Positions 1 through 8,526 of a DNA stretch of 64,000 nucleotides are shown one piece after another. Every line of letters starts with the position of its first letter. The stretch's first letter is position 1. This DNA is from Streptomyces sp. NBC_01750 (GTDB lineage Bacteria; Actinomycetota; Actinomycetes; Streptomycetales; Streptomycetaceae), in NCBI RefSeq assembly GCF_035918095.1, contig NZ_CP109137.1, positions 1,240,001 through 1,304,000 on the forward strand, given 5' to 3'. Under the pieces are notes generated by a model. That model saw nothing but the letters and a program-made list of their open reading frames with translations. It had not been told where the DNA came from and made no database searches. The translations under genes were made by a program, and so were the position numbers.

Positions 1-91
1 GCGGGTGTACGCAACTCATTCATCTTGTCACTGTCCGTGATAATTCAATAGCGTGGTAGGTGGCCCCCAGCCCGGCGAAAGGAAATCGAGG

Positions 92-904
92 ATGCCGCCC
101 ATCCGTACAGCGCAGAAGCGCCGGTATCTTGTCTGCCCGCCGGAGCACTTCGACGTCCGGTACGCCATCAATCCCTGGATGACATCGGAGGAGCCGGTCG
201 ATGTCGACCTGGCCCGAAAGCAGTGGGACACGCTGATATCTCTGTACCGCGAGCTGGGCCACACCGTCGAGACGGTGGAACCGGTCGCCGACCTCCCCGA
301 CATGGTGTTCGCGGCCAATTCTGCACTCGTACTCGACGGCAAGGTGTTCGGCGCGCAGTTCCATGCACCGGAGCGGCAGCCGGAGGCCGCCCACTACCGG
401 ACCTGGTTCGAAAACGCCGGATTCGAGACGCGCGTCCCGTCCCACACCTGCGAAGGAGAAGGGGACTTCACCCCGGTCGGCGGATACATCCTCGCCGGCA
501 CCGGATTCCGCACTCTTCCCGCGGCCCATCACGAGGTCCAGGAATTCTTCGGCGCGCCGACGGTGAGTCTTCACCTTGTCGACCCGCATTTCTATCACCT
601 GGACACAGCGCTCTTCGCGCTTGACGCCGAAAACGTCGCCTACTACCCGGGGGCTTTCTCGGCGGGCAGCCAGAAGGTACTCAGAACCCTCTTCCCGCAC
701 GCCGTCATCTCCACACGCCAGGACGCCCTGGCCTTTGGACTCAACTCCCTCTCCGACGGACGCAATGTAGTGATGGCCCAGGATGCGACGGGCCTCATGG
801 AGGGCATCGCGGCCCGCGGCTACGTCCCCGTCCCGGTGGATCTCTCCGAGTTCCGCAAGGCGGGCGGTGGAGTGAAGTGCTGCACCCAGGAGATCCGCGA
901 GTAG
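92..904 (+). CDS. ddaH: Dimethylargininase / arginine deiminase-like amidinotransferase-fold hydrolase
   Basis: This 270-residue protein matches N(G),N(G)-dimethylarginine dimethylaminohydrolase, which hydrolyses methylated arginines to citrulline and methylamines in the cytoplasm. The family's C-terminal nucleophilic cysteine sits in GGGVKCCTQEI, the catalytic histidine lies in DPHFYHLDTALF, and the substrate-pocket segments DMVFAAN and EGDFTPVGG are present. The start at 92 is preferred because GAAAGGAAATCGAGG precedes it; an earlier in-frame start at 53 would add 13 unconserved residues. In Streptomyces this gene is often followed by an ornithine aminotransferase gene (family knowledge), but here a decayed reductase follows. 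The 91 bases upstream hold the promoter region, with no box I can assign firmly. The family call is strong; the true substrate is inferred. Confidence 0.88.
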   Translation: MPPIRTAQKRRYLVCPPEHFDVRYAINPWMTSEEPVDVDLARKQWDTLISLYRELGHTVETVEPVADLPDMVFAANSALVLDGKVFGAQFHAPERQPEAAHYRTWFENAGFETRVPSHTCEGEGDFTPVGGYILAGTGFRTLPAAHHEVQEFFGAPTVSLHLVDPHFYHLDTALFALDAENVAYYPGAFSAGSQKVLRTLFPHAVISTRQDALAFGLNSLSDGRNVVMAQDATGLMEGIAARGYVPVPVDLSEFRKAGGGVKCCTQEIRE

Positions 905-913
905 CGCCATGAA

Positions 914-1259
914 CGGCCGCGGGCCGCGGAACTGAAACTGCCGCCGGTCCTCCGTATCTCTGCCACCGACCGGCTGAAGGGGGCCGGCTGGCCCGGCGTA
1001 CGCCACGGTGCGCCTCGCCTCGCCGCCGAAGGAGCATTGCGTCGATCTGCTCGATGTCCCGACCGGCGGCAACGCCGCGCGTGCCCGCATCCCCACCGCC
1101 CCCGGCTACCAGGCGCCGTTCGCCGCGCGGGCCTGTCACCTCCTCGCGCTCGGTATCGCCCGCGCCGCCGCTCCGCGCGGGCTGCACGGCTCCGGCGGAT
1201 TCGCCCCCGGCGGCACCGATGAGTTCCGGGGCCCGGGCCGGTCTGTACTGAGGACGTGA
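914..1259 (+). pseudogene. Decayed NADH:flavin oxidoreductase (old yellow enzyme, YqjM-like) fragment
   Basis: Two short stretches in different frames resemble consecutive parts of one YqjM-type old yellow enzyme. From about 938 one frame reads LPPVLRISATDRLKGAGW, like the family's RISATDWLEGGW. From about 1020 a second frame reads KEHCVDLLDVPTGGN and PTAPGYQAPFA, like KEHGVDLIDVSSGGN and PVGPGYQVPFA. A frameshift near 1000 separates them, the rest of the TIM barrel is absent on both sides, and the tail to 1259 is unrecognisable. It starts directly after ddaH and ends before the ribosome site of the next gene. I treat it as a non-functional relic. Confidence 0.72.
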
Positions 1260-1277
1260 GCGCCAAGGAGGCACATC

Positions 1278-2033
1278 GTGCTGCTCGAGAACAAGAACGC
1301 CGTCATCTACGGAGGAGGCGGTGGTATCGGCCGGGCGGTCGCCGGTGCCTTCGCCCGCGAGGGTGCCCGGGTCCATCTCGCCGGGCGCAACCGCGAAAGC
1401 CTGGACGAGGTGGCCGAGACCATCCGCGCCGCGGGCGGCCGGGCCGACACCGATCAGGTCGACGCCCTCGAAGAGGCAGCGGTCGACCGGTTCACCGGCG
1501 CGGTGGTCGAACGGGCCGGCAGCCTCGACATCTCCTTCAGCCTCATCTCGTTCTCAGAGGTGCAGGGGACGCCGCTGACCGAAATCTCCCTCGCGGACTT
1601 CGAGCGCCCGGTGCACAACGCAGTACGCGCGATGTTCCTGACCTCCAGATCCGCGGCGCGGCACATGATCCGGCAGCAGTCCGGCGTGATCCTCGCCTTC
1701 GGCGGTTACGGCGACCCGCCGCGCGACTACAACATCGGCGGGTTCCAGGTGGCGTTCGGCGCCATGGAGTCGCTCCGGCGTAATCTGGCCGGCGAGCTGG
1801 GCCCGCACGGCATCCGCGTTCTCACGCTCCAGACGGGCGGCGTGCCCGAGACGATCCCCGAGGGCCTCGAGTACCGCGATGTCATCACCGAGAAGATCAC
1901 GGAACAGACGATGCTGGGGCGGCCGGCCTCGCTGGAGGACGTCGGCAACGTGGCTGCCTTCGCCGCCTCGGACATGGCTCGCTCGATGACGGCGACAGCC
2001 CTCAACATCACCGCCGGCTCGGTCGTCGACTGA
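1278..2033 (+). CDS. Short-chain dehydrogenase/reductase-fold protein lacking the catalytic Tyr/Lys
   Basis: The 251-residue product has an SDR Rossmann fold with a glycine-rich cofactor loop, YGGGGGIGRAVA, near residue 12, followed by the usual SDR order. AAGGAGG spaced 6 bases before the GTG supports the start. The position of the normal YxxxK active site reads FQVAFGAMESLRRNL, so Tyr is Phe and Lys is Phe, and the catalytic serine region reads ILAFGGYG. The C-terminus (TATALNITAGSVVD) keeps the SDR strand pattern. It is therefore either a non-catalytic binding protein or an enzyme with other chemistry. It stands alone between the old yellow enzyme relic and the Asp-box protein, and I cannot assign a substrate. 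Confidence 0.85.
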   Translation: MLLENKNAVIYGGGGGIGRAVAGAFAREGARVHLAGRNRESLDEVAETIRAAGGRADTDQVDALEEAAVDRFTGAVVERAGSLDISFSLISFSEVQGTPLTEISLADFERPVHNAVRAMFLTSRSAARHMIRQQSGVILAFGGYGDPPRDYNIGGFQVAFGAMESLRRNLAGELGPHGIRVLTLQTGGVPETIPEGLEYRDVITEKITEQTMLGRPASLEDVGNVAAFAASDMARSMTATALNITAGSVVD

Positions 2034-2150
2034 ACCGTCCCGAGCTTTTCCTCCGGGCCGGCCTGCGCGAGAGCCGCCCACGGGCCACTGTCGGTGGGTG
2101 GGTGCAGACTGGCCACTATCCGAGACAAGGACGTCCTGGAGGTATCGGCC

Positions 2151-3236
2151 ATGACCGATGTACTTCTGACCGTAGGCACTCGAAAAGGGCTCTTCATCGG
2201 CCGCAGGCGCGGTGGCACATGGGAGTTCGACGGCCCGCACTTCAATGCGCAGGCCGTGTACTCGATCGGGATCGATACGCGCCGTTCCGTGCCCCGGCTG
2301 CTGGTCGGCGGCGACAGCTTGCACTGGGGTCCTTCCGTTTTCCACTCCGACGATCTCGGCAAGACCTGGATCGAGCCGTCGAAGCCGGCCGTGAAGTTCC
2401 CCAAGGACACCGGGGCGTCCCTGGAACGGGTGTGGCAGTTGCATCCGGCCGGTCCCGCCACGCCCGACGTGGTGTACGCGGGCACGGAGCCGGCCGCGCT
2501 GTTCCGCTCGGACGACGCCGGCGAGACCTTCGAGCTCGTACGGCCCCTGTGGGAGCATCCGACGCGCTCGCAATGGGTGCCGGGGGGCGGTGGTGAGGCG
2601 GTGCACACGGTGGTGACGGACCGCCGTGACCCGGAGGCCGTGACGGTCGCCGTGTCGACGGCCGGGGTGTTCCGCTCCAAGGACGGCGGCGCCAGCTGGG
2701 CGCCTTCCAACCGGGGAGTGTCGGCGGTCTTCCTGCCCGACCCCAATCCGGAGTTCGGACAGTGCGTCCACAAGATCGCGCAGGACGCGGGCGATCTGGA
2801 CCGGCTGTATCTGCAGAACCACTGGGGCGTGTACCGCAGCGACGACGCGGGCGCCAAGTGGACCGACATCGGCGAGGGCCTGCCGTCCGACTTCGGTTTC
2901 GCGGTCGCCGCGCATCCGCACCGTCCCGATACCGCCTATGTCTTCCCGATCACGGCGGATGCGGACCGGGTGCCTGCGGGGCGTCGCTGTCGCGTCTACC
3001 GTACGAACGACGCGGGCGGCAGCTGGGAGGCGCTGTCGGCCGGGCTGCCCGAAGGGGACCACTTCGGGACGGTGCTGCGGGATGCTCTGTGCACGGACGA
3101 CGCGGATCCGGCCGGTGTCTACTTCGGCAATCGCAACGGCGAGGTGTACGCGAGCGCGGACGACGGCGACAGCTGGCAGCTGCTCGCCTCCCATCTGCCG
3201 GATGTGCTCTGTGTGCGGGCGGCGGCCATGGGTTGA
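2151..3236 (+). CDS. Asp-box (BNR) repeat beta-propeller protein, sialidase-like fold
   Basis: The 361-residue protein contains six Asp-box motifs of the form SxDxGxxW: SDDLGKTW, SDDAGETF, SKDGGASW, SDDAGAKW, TNDAGGSW and SADDGDSW. These mark a six- or seven-bladed propeller like those of exo-alpha-sialidases and photosystem assembly factors. There is no signal peptide, so it is probably cytoplasmic, and the sialidase arginine triad cannot be recognised, so sialidase activity should not be assumed. CTGGAGG lies upstream of the ATG. It ends 35 bases before the uracil-DNA glycosylase start, so cotranscription is possible. The N-terminus (TVGTRKGLFIG) is typical of conserved actinobacterial proteins of this fold with unknown function. 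Confidence 0.85.
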   Translation: MTDVLLTVGTRKGLFIGRRRGGTWEFDGPHFNAQAVYSIGIDTRRSVPRLLVGGDSLHWGPSVFHSDDLGKTWIEPSKPAVKFPKDTGASLERVWQLHPAGPATPDVVYAGTEPAALFRSDDAGETFELVRPLWEHPTRSQWVPGGGGEAVHTVVTDRRDPEAVTVAVSTAGVFRSKDGGASWAPSNRGVSAVFLPDPNPEFGQCVHKIAQDAGDLDRLYLQNHWGVYRSDDAGAKWTDIGEGLPSDFGFAVAAHPHRPDTAYVFPITADADRVPAGRRCRVYRTNDAGGSWEALSAGLPEGDHFGTVLRDALCTDDADPAGVYFGNRNGEVYASADDGDSWQLLASHLPDVLCVRAAAMG

Positions 3237-3271
3237 ACCGTGCCGTCGCCGCACCAGTAGAGTGACGCCCC

Positions 3272-3949
3272 GTGGCAGCACGACCCTTGAAAGAAACTGT
3301 AGAGCCCGGGTGGGCCGATGCGCTCGCTCCCGTGGCTGAACGCATCGCCGCGATGGGCGACTTCCTGCGCGCGGAGATCGCCGCGGGACGCACCTACTTG
3401 CCGGCCGGACCGAACGTGCTGCGCGCCTTCCAGCAGCCCTTCGACGAGGTACGTGTCCTGATCGTGGGTCAGGATCCGTACCCCACGCCCGGGCATGCCG
3501 TGGGGCTGAGCTTCTCGGTGGCGCCCGAGGTGCGGCCGGTGCCCGGCAGTCTGGACAACATCTTCCGGGAGATGCACGCGGACCTGGGGCATCCCCGTCC
3601 CGCCAACGGGGATCTCACACCGTGGACCCGGCAGGGAGTGCTGCTGCTGAACCGGGCACTCACCACCGCGCCCCGTAAGCCCGCCGCGCACCGCGGCAAG
3701 GGCTGGGAGGAGGTGACCGAGCAGGCCATCCGGGCCCTCGCCGCACGCGGCAAGCCCCTGGTGTCCGTACTGTGGGGGCGTGACGCCCGCAATCTGCGTC
3801 CGCTGCTCGGCGACCTTCCGGCGATCGAGTCCTCGCATCCCTCCCCGATGTCCGCGGACCGCGGCTTCTTCGGATCGCGTCCATTCAGCCGGACCAATGA
3901 TCTCCTGCAACGCCAGGGGGCGCAGCCGGTGGACTGGCAGCTTCCGTGA
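3272..3949 (+). CDS. ung: Uracil-DNA glycosylase (family 1)
   Basis: This 225-residue enzyme removes uracil from DNA and starts base excision repair. The water-activating motif [13 protein letters not shown] carries the catalytic Asp68, and the C-terminal [13 protein letters not shown] loop is the leucine/histidine intercalation loop, here with Met in place of the usual Leu (HPSPLSA). Length and motif order fit family 1 UNG. The start is a GTG. The stop codon overlaps the next gene's start in GTGA, so translation of the two is probably coupled. Streptomyces often carry more than one ung paralogue, so this need not be the only copy. Confidence 0.95.
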   Translation: MAARPLKETVEPGWADALAPVAERIAAMGDFLRAEIAAGRTYLPAGPNVLRAFQQPFDEVRVLIVGQDPYPTPGHAVGLSFSVAPEVRPVPGSLDNIFREMHADLGHPRPANGDLTPWTRQGVLLLNRALTTAPRKPAAHRGKGWEEVTEQAIRALAARGKPLVSVLWGRDARNLRPLLGDLPAIESSHPSPMSADRGFFGSRPFSRTNDLLQRQGAQPVDWQLP

Positions 3950-4938
3950 GCGTGAGCCGGGTGCTCGGAGTCGACTCCGGCGGTTCCGGGCTACGTGTCG
4001 CGCTGGCGGAGGCCGGGAACCCGGGGAAGGCCGAGACCGAGGTGTCGCGCGAGCCGGTGCGCACCGGCGCCGCGGGTATCGACGCGAAGCATCTGCTGGA
4101 CCAGCTGCTGCCGATGGCGCGCGCCCTGCTCGACCGGGCCGGTGGCGGCACCGTGTCCGCGGTCGCTGTCGGCGCGGCCGGGATGGCGACGCTCGGCGAC
4201 CGGCTGCGCGCCGAAGTCCCCGCGGCGCTGGCCGAGTCGCTGGGTGTACGGCGCCTCGCGCTCGCGGCCGACGCGGTCACGGCGTACGCAGGTGCGCTCG
4301 GCCAGCGTCCCGGGGCGGTCGTCGCGGCGGGCACCGGCATGATCGCGCTGGGCACGGACCTGTCGGACTGGCGCCGGGCCGACGGCTGGGGTCATCTGCT
4401 GGGCGACTGCGGCGGCGGCGCGTGGATCGGCCGGGCCGGGCTGGAGGCCGCGCTGCGCGTCCATGACGGCCGACGTGGTGGTTCCGCGGCCCTGCTGGCC
4501 AGGATGGAGTCGGTGTTCGGTCCGGCGCGGGAGCTGCCGGGAATGCTGTACCCGCGCTCCGACCGGCCCGCGGTGCTCGCCTCCTTCGCGCCGGAGGTCG
4601 GCAGGTGCGCCTCGGACGGCGACGAGGTGTCGGCGGGCATCCTCGCGGCGGCCGCCCGGCATATCGCCGAGTCGGCCGCGGCCGTCTGCCCGCCCGCCAC
4701 CGATGTGCCCGAGGGGTGCGAAGTCGCTCTCACCGGTGGGCTGTTCAGGATGGGTGCTCCTCTTCTCGTACCGCTGAGGGCGGAGCTTGCCGGACAACTG
4801 CCGTACGCACGGCCGGTATCCGCGGCCGGCGATCCACTCACCGGCTCGTTGGTCATCGCGTCCGCGCTTGCCACCGGTTCGCTGCGGCTGCCGCGTCATC
4901 CGGATCTGCTGCACGTACCGACAGAGCAGGACAGCTGA
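3946..4938 (+). CDS. BadF/BadG/BcrA-type ATPase, N-acetylglucosamine kinase-like
   Basis: The 330-residue product belongs to the ASKHA sugar-kinase/BadF ATPase family. The phosphate-1 loop is [13 protein letters not shown] at the N-terminus, followed by [10 protein letters not shown] and [17 protein letters not shown], the adenosine and sugar-site segments seen in N-acetylglucosamine kinases. It probably phosphorylates an amino sugar from cell-wall turnover or uptake; the exact sugar is not readable. Its GTG start overlaps the ung stop by four bases (GTGA), which implies translational coupling, although the functional link to DNA repair is obscure. Confidence 0.88.
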   Translation: MSVSRVLGVDSGGSGLRVALAEAGNPGKAETEVSREPVRTGAAGIDAKHLLDQLLPMARALLDRAGGGTVSAVAVGAAGMATLGDRLRAEVPAALAESLGVRRLALAADAVTAYAGALGQRPGAVVAAGTGMIALGTDLSDWRRADGWGHLLGDCGGGAWIGRAGLEAALRVHDGRRGGSAALLARMESVFGPARELPGMLYPRSDRPAVLASFAPEVGRCASDGDEVSAGILAAAARHIAESAAAVCPPATDVPEGCEVALTGGLFRMGAPLLVPLRAELAGQLPYARPVSAAGDPLTGSLVIASALATGSLRLPRHPDLLHVPTEQDS

Positions 4939-4946
4939 GGCGTACT

Positions 4947-4965
4947 GCATTCATCGGATAAATGC
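4947..4965. promoter_or_regulatory. Inverted repeat in the gap before the CbiX-like gene
   Basis: GCATTCAT and ATAAATGC flank a three-base centre, giving an 8-base inverted repeat with one mismatch in the 95-base gap between two co-oriented genes. It is AT-richer than its surroundings. It could be an operator for the following gene or a weak hairpin; nothing identifies the binding protein. Confidence 0.3.
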
Positions 4966-5033
4966 GGACAGATGACACTTGACCGCCCCCTCCCCGAACA
5001 GTCGCACCCCCAAAACCAGTAGCATGCGGCGCC

Positions 5034-5954
5034 ATGAGCTCCCCCACTGGGCCTGCATCCGGCCTGCCTGTACGAATGCCGCGACCCCGCCAGACCGGGC
5101 GGCACCGCCGCCCGGAGCCCGTAGCGGCTCCTGAGGGCGCGCCCGCGCTCGTGCTCGCCGTGCCCGGCGCTCCCGTGCCCGCCACGCGCAGCCTGGCCGA
5201 AGAGGTCATAAGCATCGCTCGCTCCGAGCTGCCGGGCCTCGAGGTCGGCATCGGTTATCTCGACGGGGACAACGCCGAGTACCCCACGCTGGAAGTCGTC
5301 CTCGCGCACACCGCGGCCCGGCGCACCGAGCGGTACGAAATCGCGCAGGCCGCCGGCCGTGAAGTGGCCGCGCCCGAGGGCCCTGCCGCCGTTGTGGTGC
5401 CCCTCCTCGCCGGCCCCGACAACGTCCTGATGCGCCGGATCCGCCAGGCCGTCATGGACAGCCGCGCGAGCGCCGAGCTGACCGATGTCCTCGGCCCGCA
5501 CCCGCTGCTCGCCGAAGCCCTGCACGTCAGGCTCTCGGAAGCCGGTCTGGCGCGTGCCGACCGCGCCCGGCTGTTCACCGTGGCCACGGCGGCCGACGGC
5601 ATCATCCTGGCCACGGTCGGCGGCGAGGAGGCCGTCCAGGCCGCCGGGATCACCGGCATGCTGCTGGCGGCGCGTCTCGCGGTGCCGGTGATGGCCGCCG
5701 CGCTCGACCAGGAGGGCGCGGTCGGCGCGGTCGCCGAGCAGCTGCGCGGCTCCGGCTCGGTGCAGCTCGCCCTGGCGCCGTACCTCGTGGGCCCAGAGCT
5801 GCCCGATGGCCTGCTCGATTCGGCCGTGAAGGAGGCGGGCTGTGCCGCCGCCGAGGCGCTCGGGCCCTACCCGGCAATCGGAAAGCTGGTGCTTTCGCAG
5901 TACGCGACGGCGTTGGGTATCGCGCCGCAGCCTCAGGGCTCGCCGAGTCTCTGA
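5034..5954 (+). CDS. CbiX/sirohydrochlorin-chelatase-like protein
   Basis: This 306-residue protein has the duplicated chelatase-like layout of the CbiX/SirB superfamily: an N-terminal half beginning LVLAVPGAP...SLAEEVISIA and a second unit around GPHPLLAEALHVRLSEAG and QLALAPYLVGPELPDGLL. In true chelatases the opening motif is typically VxHGS; here it reads LAVPGAP, so the N-terminal metal-binding histidine is missing, although GPHPLLAEAL retains a histidine in the second half. The first 35 residues are basic, Pro-rich and probably disordered. A metal or tetrapyrrole role is inferred from fold only. A strong hairpin ends transcription just downstream. Confidence 0.7.
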   Translation: MSSPTGPASGLPVRMPRPRQTGRHRRPEPVAAPEGAPALVLAVPGAPVPATRSLAEEVISIARSELPGLEVGIGYLDGDNAEYPTLEVVLAHTAARRTERYEIAQAAGREVAAPEGPAAVVVPLLAGPDNVLMRRIRQAVMDSRASAELTDVLGPHPLLAEALHVRLSEAGLARADRARLFTVATAADGIILATVGGEEAVQAAGITGMLLAARLAVPVMAAALDQEGAVGAVAEQLRGSGSVQLALAPYLVGPELPDGLLDSAVKEAGCAAAEALGPYPAIGKLVLSQYATALGIAPQPQGSPSL

Positions 5955-5976
5955 CGGCTCTGCCGCATGTACGCAG

Positions 5977-6010
5977 AAGGGCCCGCACCACGCGAGGGGT
6001 GCGGGCCCTT
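5977..6010. terminator. Bidirectional terminator hairpin
   Basis: A perfect 13-base stem, AAGGGCCCGCACC at 5977-5989 and its reverse complement at 5998-6010, encloses an 8-base loop. It sits between the convergent CbiX-like gene and the lactonase gene. There is A-rich sequence on one side and T residues at the end of the other arm, so it can serve both directions. Confidence 0.88.
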
Positions 6011-6027
6011 GCGCAGTGCCCGGGCGG

Positions 6028-7077
6028 TCAGGCGAAGATCACGCAGGAGGCGGCGGGGACGTCGAGGGAGCCCGACCTGCGCGGAATGCCCGTCCCCGGG
6101 TCGATGTCGAACCAGGTGACGTCTCCGGAGCGCTCATTGGCGGCGTACAGCCTGCGTCCCGTGGGGTCCAGGGCCAGGTCGCGCGGCCAGTGCCCGCCGC
6201 ACGGCACCGTCGTGACCAGCTCCGCCTTCTCGTGCGTCGTGTCGAGCGCGAGGACGCCGATGCTGTCGTGGCCGCGGTTGGCCGCCCAGAGATGGCGGCC
6301 GTCGTGCGAGACGACCACCCCGGACGGGTAGCTGGGCCGGGCCGCGCCGTCCGGCAGCACCGCTGTCTCGGCGACCGGTTCGAGGACGCCCGAGTCCGCG
6401 TCCCAGCGGCAGACGATGAGGGTCGGCTCGAGCTCGTTCAGTACATAGGCGTGGCCACCATCGGGGTGGAAGGCGAGATGGCGCGGTCCTGTGCCGGGGC
6501 GCAGCGCGGTCTCGCCGTGCTGTGTCAGTTCGCCCGTCTCGGGGTCCAGTGCGCATATCCGCACGGAGTCGGTACCGAGGTCGACGCTGAGCACCCAGCG
6601 CCCGGTCGGATCGGGCAGTACCTGGTGCGCGTGCGGTCCGCGTTGCCGGTCGGGGTGCGGTCCTGCGCCTTCGTGCTGCAGTACGCCACTGGCGGCGACC
6701 GGTGCGCCGTCGGCCCCGACCGGGAGCACGCTGACGCTGCCGGAACCGTAGTTGGCGGTCACCAGATGGCCCGAGGCGATCGCGAGATGTGTGGGTCCCG
6801 CGCCGCACACCGGTACGCGCCCGCCGATCGGTAGCGGCGACGGCCCGTCCACCTCGAACGCCCCCACCGCGCCCTCGGCCGTCTCGGAGACGGCGTAGAG
6901 GACCGTGCCGCCGGACCCGATCGCCAGGGCGAGATACGACGGGTCCGCGACCGCGTCGCTCGCCCCCGTCTCCGTCAGGGCCCCGGTTTCCCCGTCCACG
7001 GTGGCTGCGATGATCCCGCGGCCTCCGGCCGAGGTGAACGACCCGATGAATGCCCGTCCGGCGCTCTTGTCGCCCAC
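6028..7077 (-). CDS. Lactonase family protein (6-phosphogluconolactonase/YbhE-type propeller)
   Basis: The 349-residue product is a seven-bladed beta-propeller of the YbhE lactonase family. Repeated blade signatures include TGRWVLSVDLGTDSVRI, PRHLAFHPDGGHAYVLNE, GRHLWAANRGHDSIGVL and PRDLALDPTGRRLYAANE, spread over the whole length. The start is placed at the GTG at 7077 because GAGAGGGGAAA precedes it and conserved sequence begins at once (GRAFIGSFTS); a longer frame running upstream has no family similarity. The likely reaction is hydrolysis of a sugar lactone, with substrate unproven. The gene ends at the shared terminator and follows the nitric oxide synthase gene by 73 bases on the same strand. 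Confidence 0.88.
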   Translation of the reverse strand: MGDKSAGRAFIGSFTSAGGRGIIAATVDGETGALTETGASDAVADPSYLALAIGSGGTVLYAVSETAEGAVGAFEVDGPSPLPIGGRVPVCGAGPTHLAIASGHLVTANYGSGSVSVLPVGADGAPVAASGVLQHEGAGPHPDRQRGPHAHQVLPDPTGRWVLSVDLGTDSVRICALDPETGELTQHGETALRPGTGPRHLAFHPDGGHAYVLNELEPTLIVCRWDADSGVLEPVAETAVLPDGAARPSYPSGVVVSHDGRHLWAANRGHDSIGVLALDTTHEKAELVTTVPCGGHWPRDLALDPTGRRLYAANERSGDVTWFDIDPGTGIPRRSGSLDVPAASCVIFA

Positions 7078-7150
7078 AGCGTTTCCCCTCTCCGCCACTG
7101 ATTCGCCTGCTGCCCGGCCGACGGTAGCAGGCGGTCTAGACCAACTCCGT

Positions 7151-8398
7151 CTACGCGCTCCGCTCGCCGCGGGCCCGCGCGGTCGCCTCGGGATGGTGGA
7201 CATAGGCGGGACGCCACTGGGTCGGGTCGTACGTCCGGTGGAAGACGGGTGTCGCGGAGCCCGAGATCGGCGGCACGATCCACGCCCAGTCCGCGCCCAC
7301 GCTCCGGCCCCGGCTCTGCTCACGGTCGAGGTGCGTGAGGAAGCGGCGCGACTCGGTGTGGTGGTCGGTGACGGTGACTCCCGCGAGATCGAAGGAGTGC
7401 AGGACCGCTCGGTTCAGCTCGACCAGTGCGCGGTCCTTCCAGAGCGAGCGGTCGTTCGTCGTGTCCAGGCCCAACTGCTCGGCGATACGCGGCAGCAGGT
7501 CGTAGCGGTCGGTGTCGGCGAGGTTGCGGGCGCCGATCTCGGTGCCCATGTACCAGCCGTTGAAGGGGGCGGCGGGGTAGCAGATCCCGCCGATCTCCAG
7601 ACACATGTTTGCGATCGCGGGTACGGCGTGCCAGCGCAGGCCGAGCCCCGCGTACCAGCTCTGCTCCGGGTGGCGCAGCTCCACCTCGAGTACGGCGTCG
7701 CGCGGCAGCTCGAACCAGCGCGGTTTGCCGTCCCCGTCCTCGATCACCAGCGGCAGCAGATCGAAGTCTGTGCCCGGGCCGCCCGGCCAGCCGAGCCGGA
7801 GGGCGAGCTCGGTGATCCCCGCGTTGCGCGGGTCGCCGACTGCGGGCCCGTGCTCACTGGCGTAACCCGCGTACCGTACGAGCTGCTCGTTCCAGATCCG
7901 CGGTCCCGGACGGTCCGGCGCGTCCGGGGCGAAGACGGTGATGAGCGGGCGGATCCGGCCGCCGTTGTTGGCTTCTCGCAGATGTTCGGCCGCCTCGCGC
8001 GCCACGGAGTCGGCGTCGTCGATGTGTCGGCGGTCGCGTATGCGCAGGGAGCGCCAGTAGAGCCGGCCGATGCAACGGTTGCTGTTGCGCCAGGCGACAC
8101 GTGCTCCGTGGACGAGTTCGGCCCGGGTATGACGGTAGGTGCCGGTCGCCTCGATCTCCGCGTGTACGGCGGCGATCCGGGCGGCCGGGTCACCTGCCGA
8201 CGGCTCCTCGCGATGGTGCAGCCGGATGAACTCCTCCGCCTCTTCTGCCAGCTCACCGCGGGTGGCGGGCAGGCCGGCGGTCTGCGGCTCCGAGTGGCCC
8301 ATCGGGCAGCGGGCTTCCGGCGCCGGAGCATTTGCCCATTCGTGCGCTGACACCCGTGCGCCGGTCCGGCGCAGGGCTCTGAGCAGAAACTTTCGCAT
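7151..8398 (-). CDS. nos: Bacterial nitric oxide synthase oxygenase
   Basis: This 415-residue protein is a NOS oxygenase domain without an attached reductase, as in other bacteria. The heme-ligating cysteine is Cys109 in WRNSNRCIGRLYW, and the arginine-binding segment FNGWYMGTEIGARN holds the conserved substrate glutamate. The pterin-side segments SVGADWAWIVPPISGSATPVFH and RTYDPTQWRP are intact. It converts L-arginine to citrulline and NO using an external flavodoxin or ferredoxin reductase. The N-terminal ~45 residues are an extension of low conservation. In Streptomyces NOS is known from thaxtomin clusters (txtD) and as a stand-alone gene; no nitrating P450 or thaxtomin NRPS gene is in this window, so the stand-alone type is more likely. 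Confidence 0.95.
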   Translation of the reverse strand: MRKFLLRALRRTGARVSAHEWANAPAPEARCPMGHSEPQTAGLPATRGELAEEAEEFIRLHHREEPSAGDPAARIAAVHAEIEATGTYRHTRAELVHGARVAWRNSNRCIGRLYWRSLRIRDRRHIDDADSVAREAAEHLREANNGGRIRPLITVFAPDAPDRPGPRIWNEQLVRYAGYASEHGPAVGDPRNAGITELALRLGWPGGPGTDFDLLPLVIEDGDGKPRWFELPRDAVLEVELRHPEQSWYAGLGLRWHAVPAIANMCLEIGGICYPAAPFNGWYMGTEIGARNLADTDRYDLLPRIAEQLGLDTTNDRSLWKDRALVELNRAVLHSFDLAGVTVTDHHTESRRFLTHLDREQSRGRSVGADWAWIVPPISGSATPVFHRTYDPTQWRPAYVHHPEATARARGERSA

Positions 8399-8526
8399 GG
8401 CGCGTACCCCCGGTCCTGGAGGGGACGTTCGTGGATGCCGCTCTGGTTACCCTTTGAACAGACTGATCCACCCTGTGTGTGCCAGGTGAAATTGCCTCAT
8501 TTCGCAACTTTGCCTCAATGCGCAGG

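Noticed and set aside
2151..3236. Functional sialidase
   Set aside because: Asp-boxes alone only mark the propeller; the arginine triad and a signal peptide are not seen.
4947..4965. Inverted repeat as a terminator of the sugar-kinase gene
   Set aside because: Stem is short, AT-rich and has a mismatch with no T-run; kept only as a low-confidence regulatory element.
7151..8398. NOS as part of a thaxtomin-type toxin cluster
   Set aside because: No nitrating P450, NRPS or AraC-type regulator lies nearby; neighbours are a lactonase and a FUSC protein.
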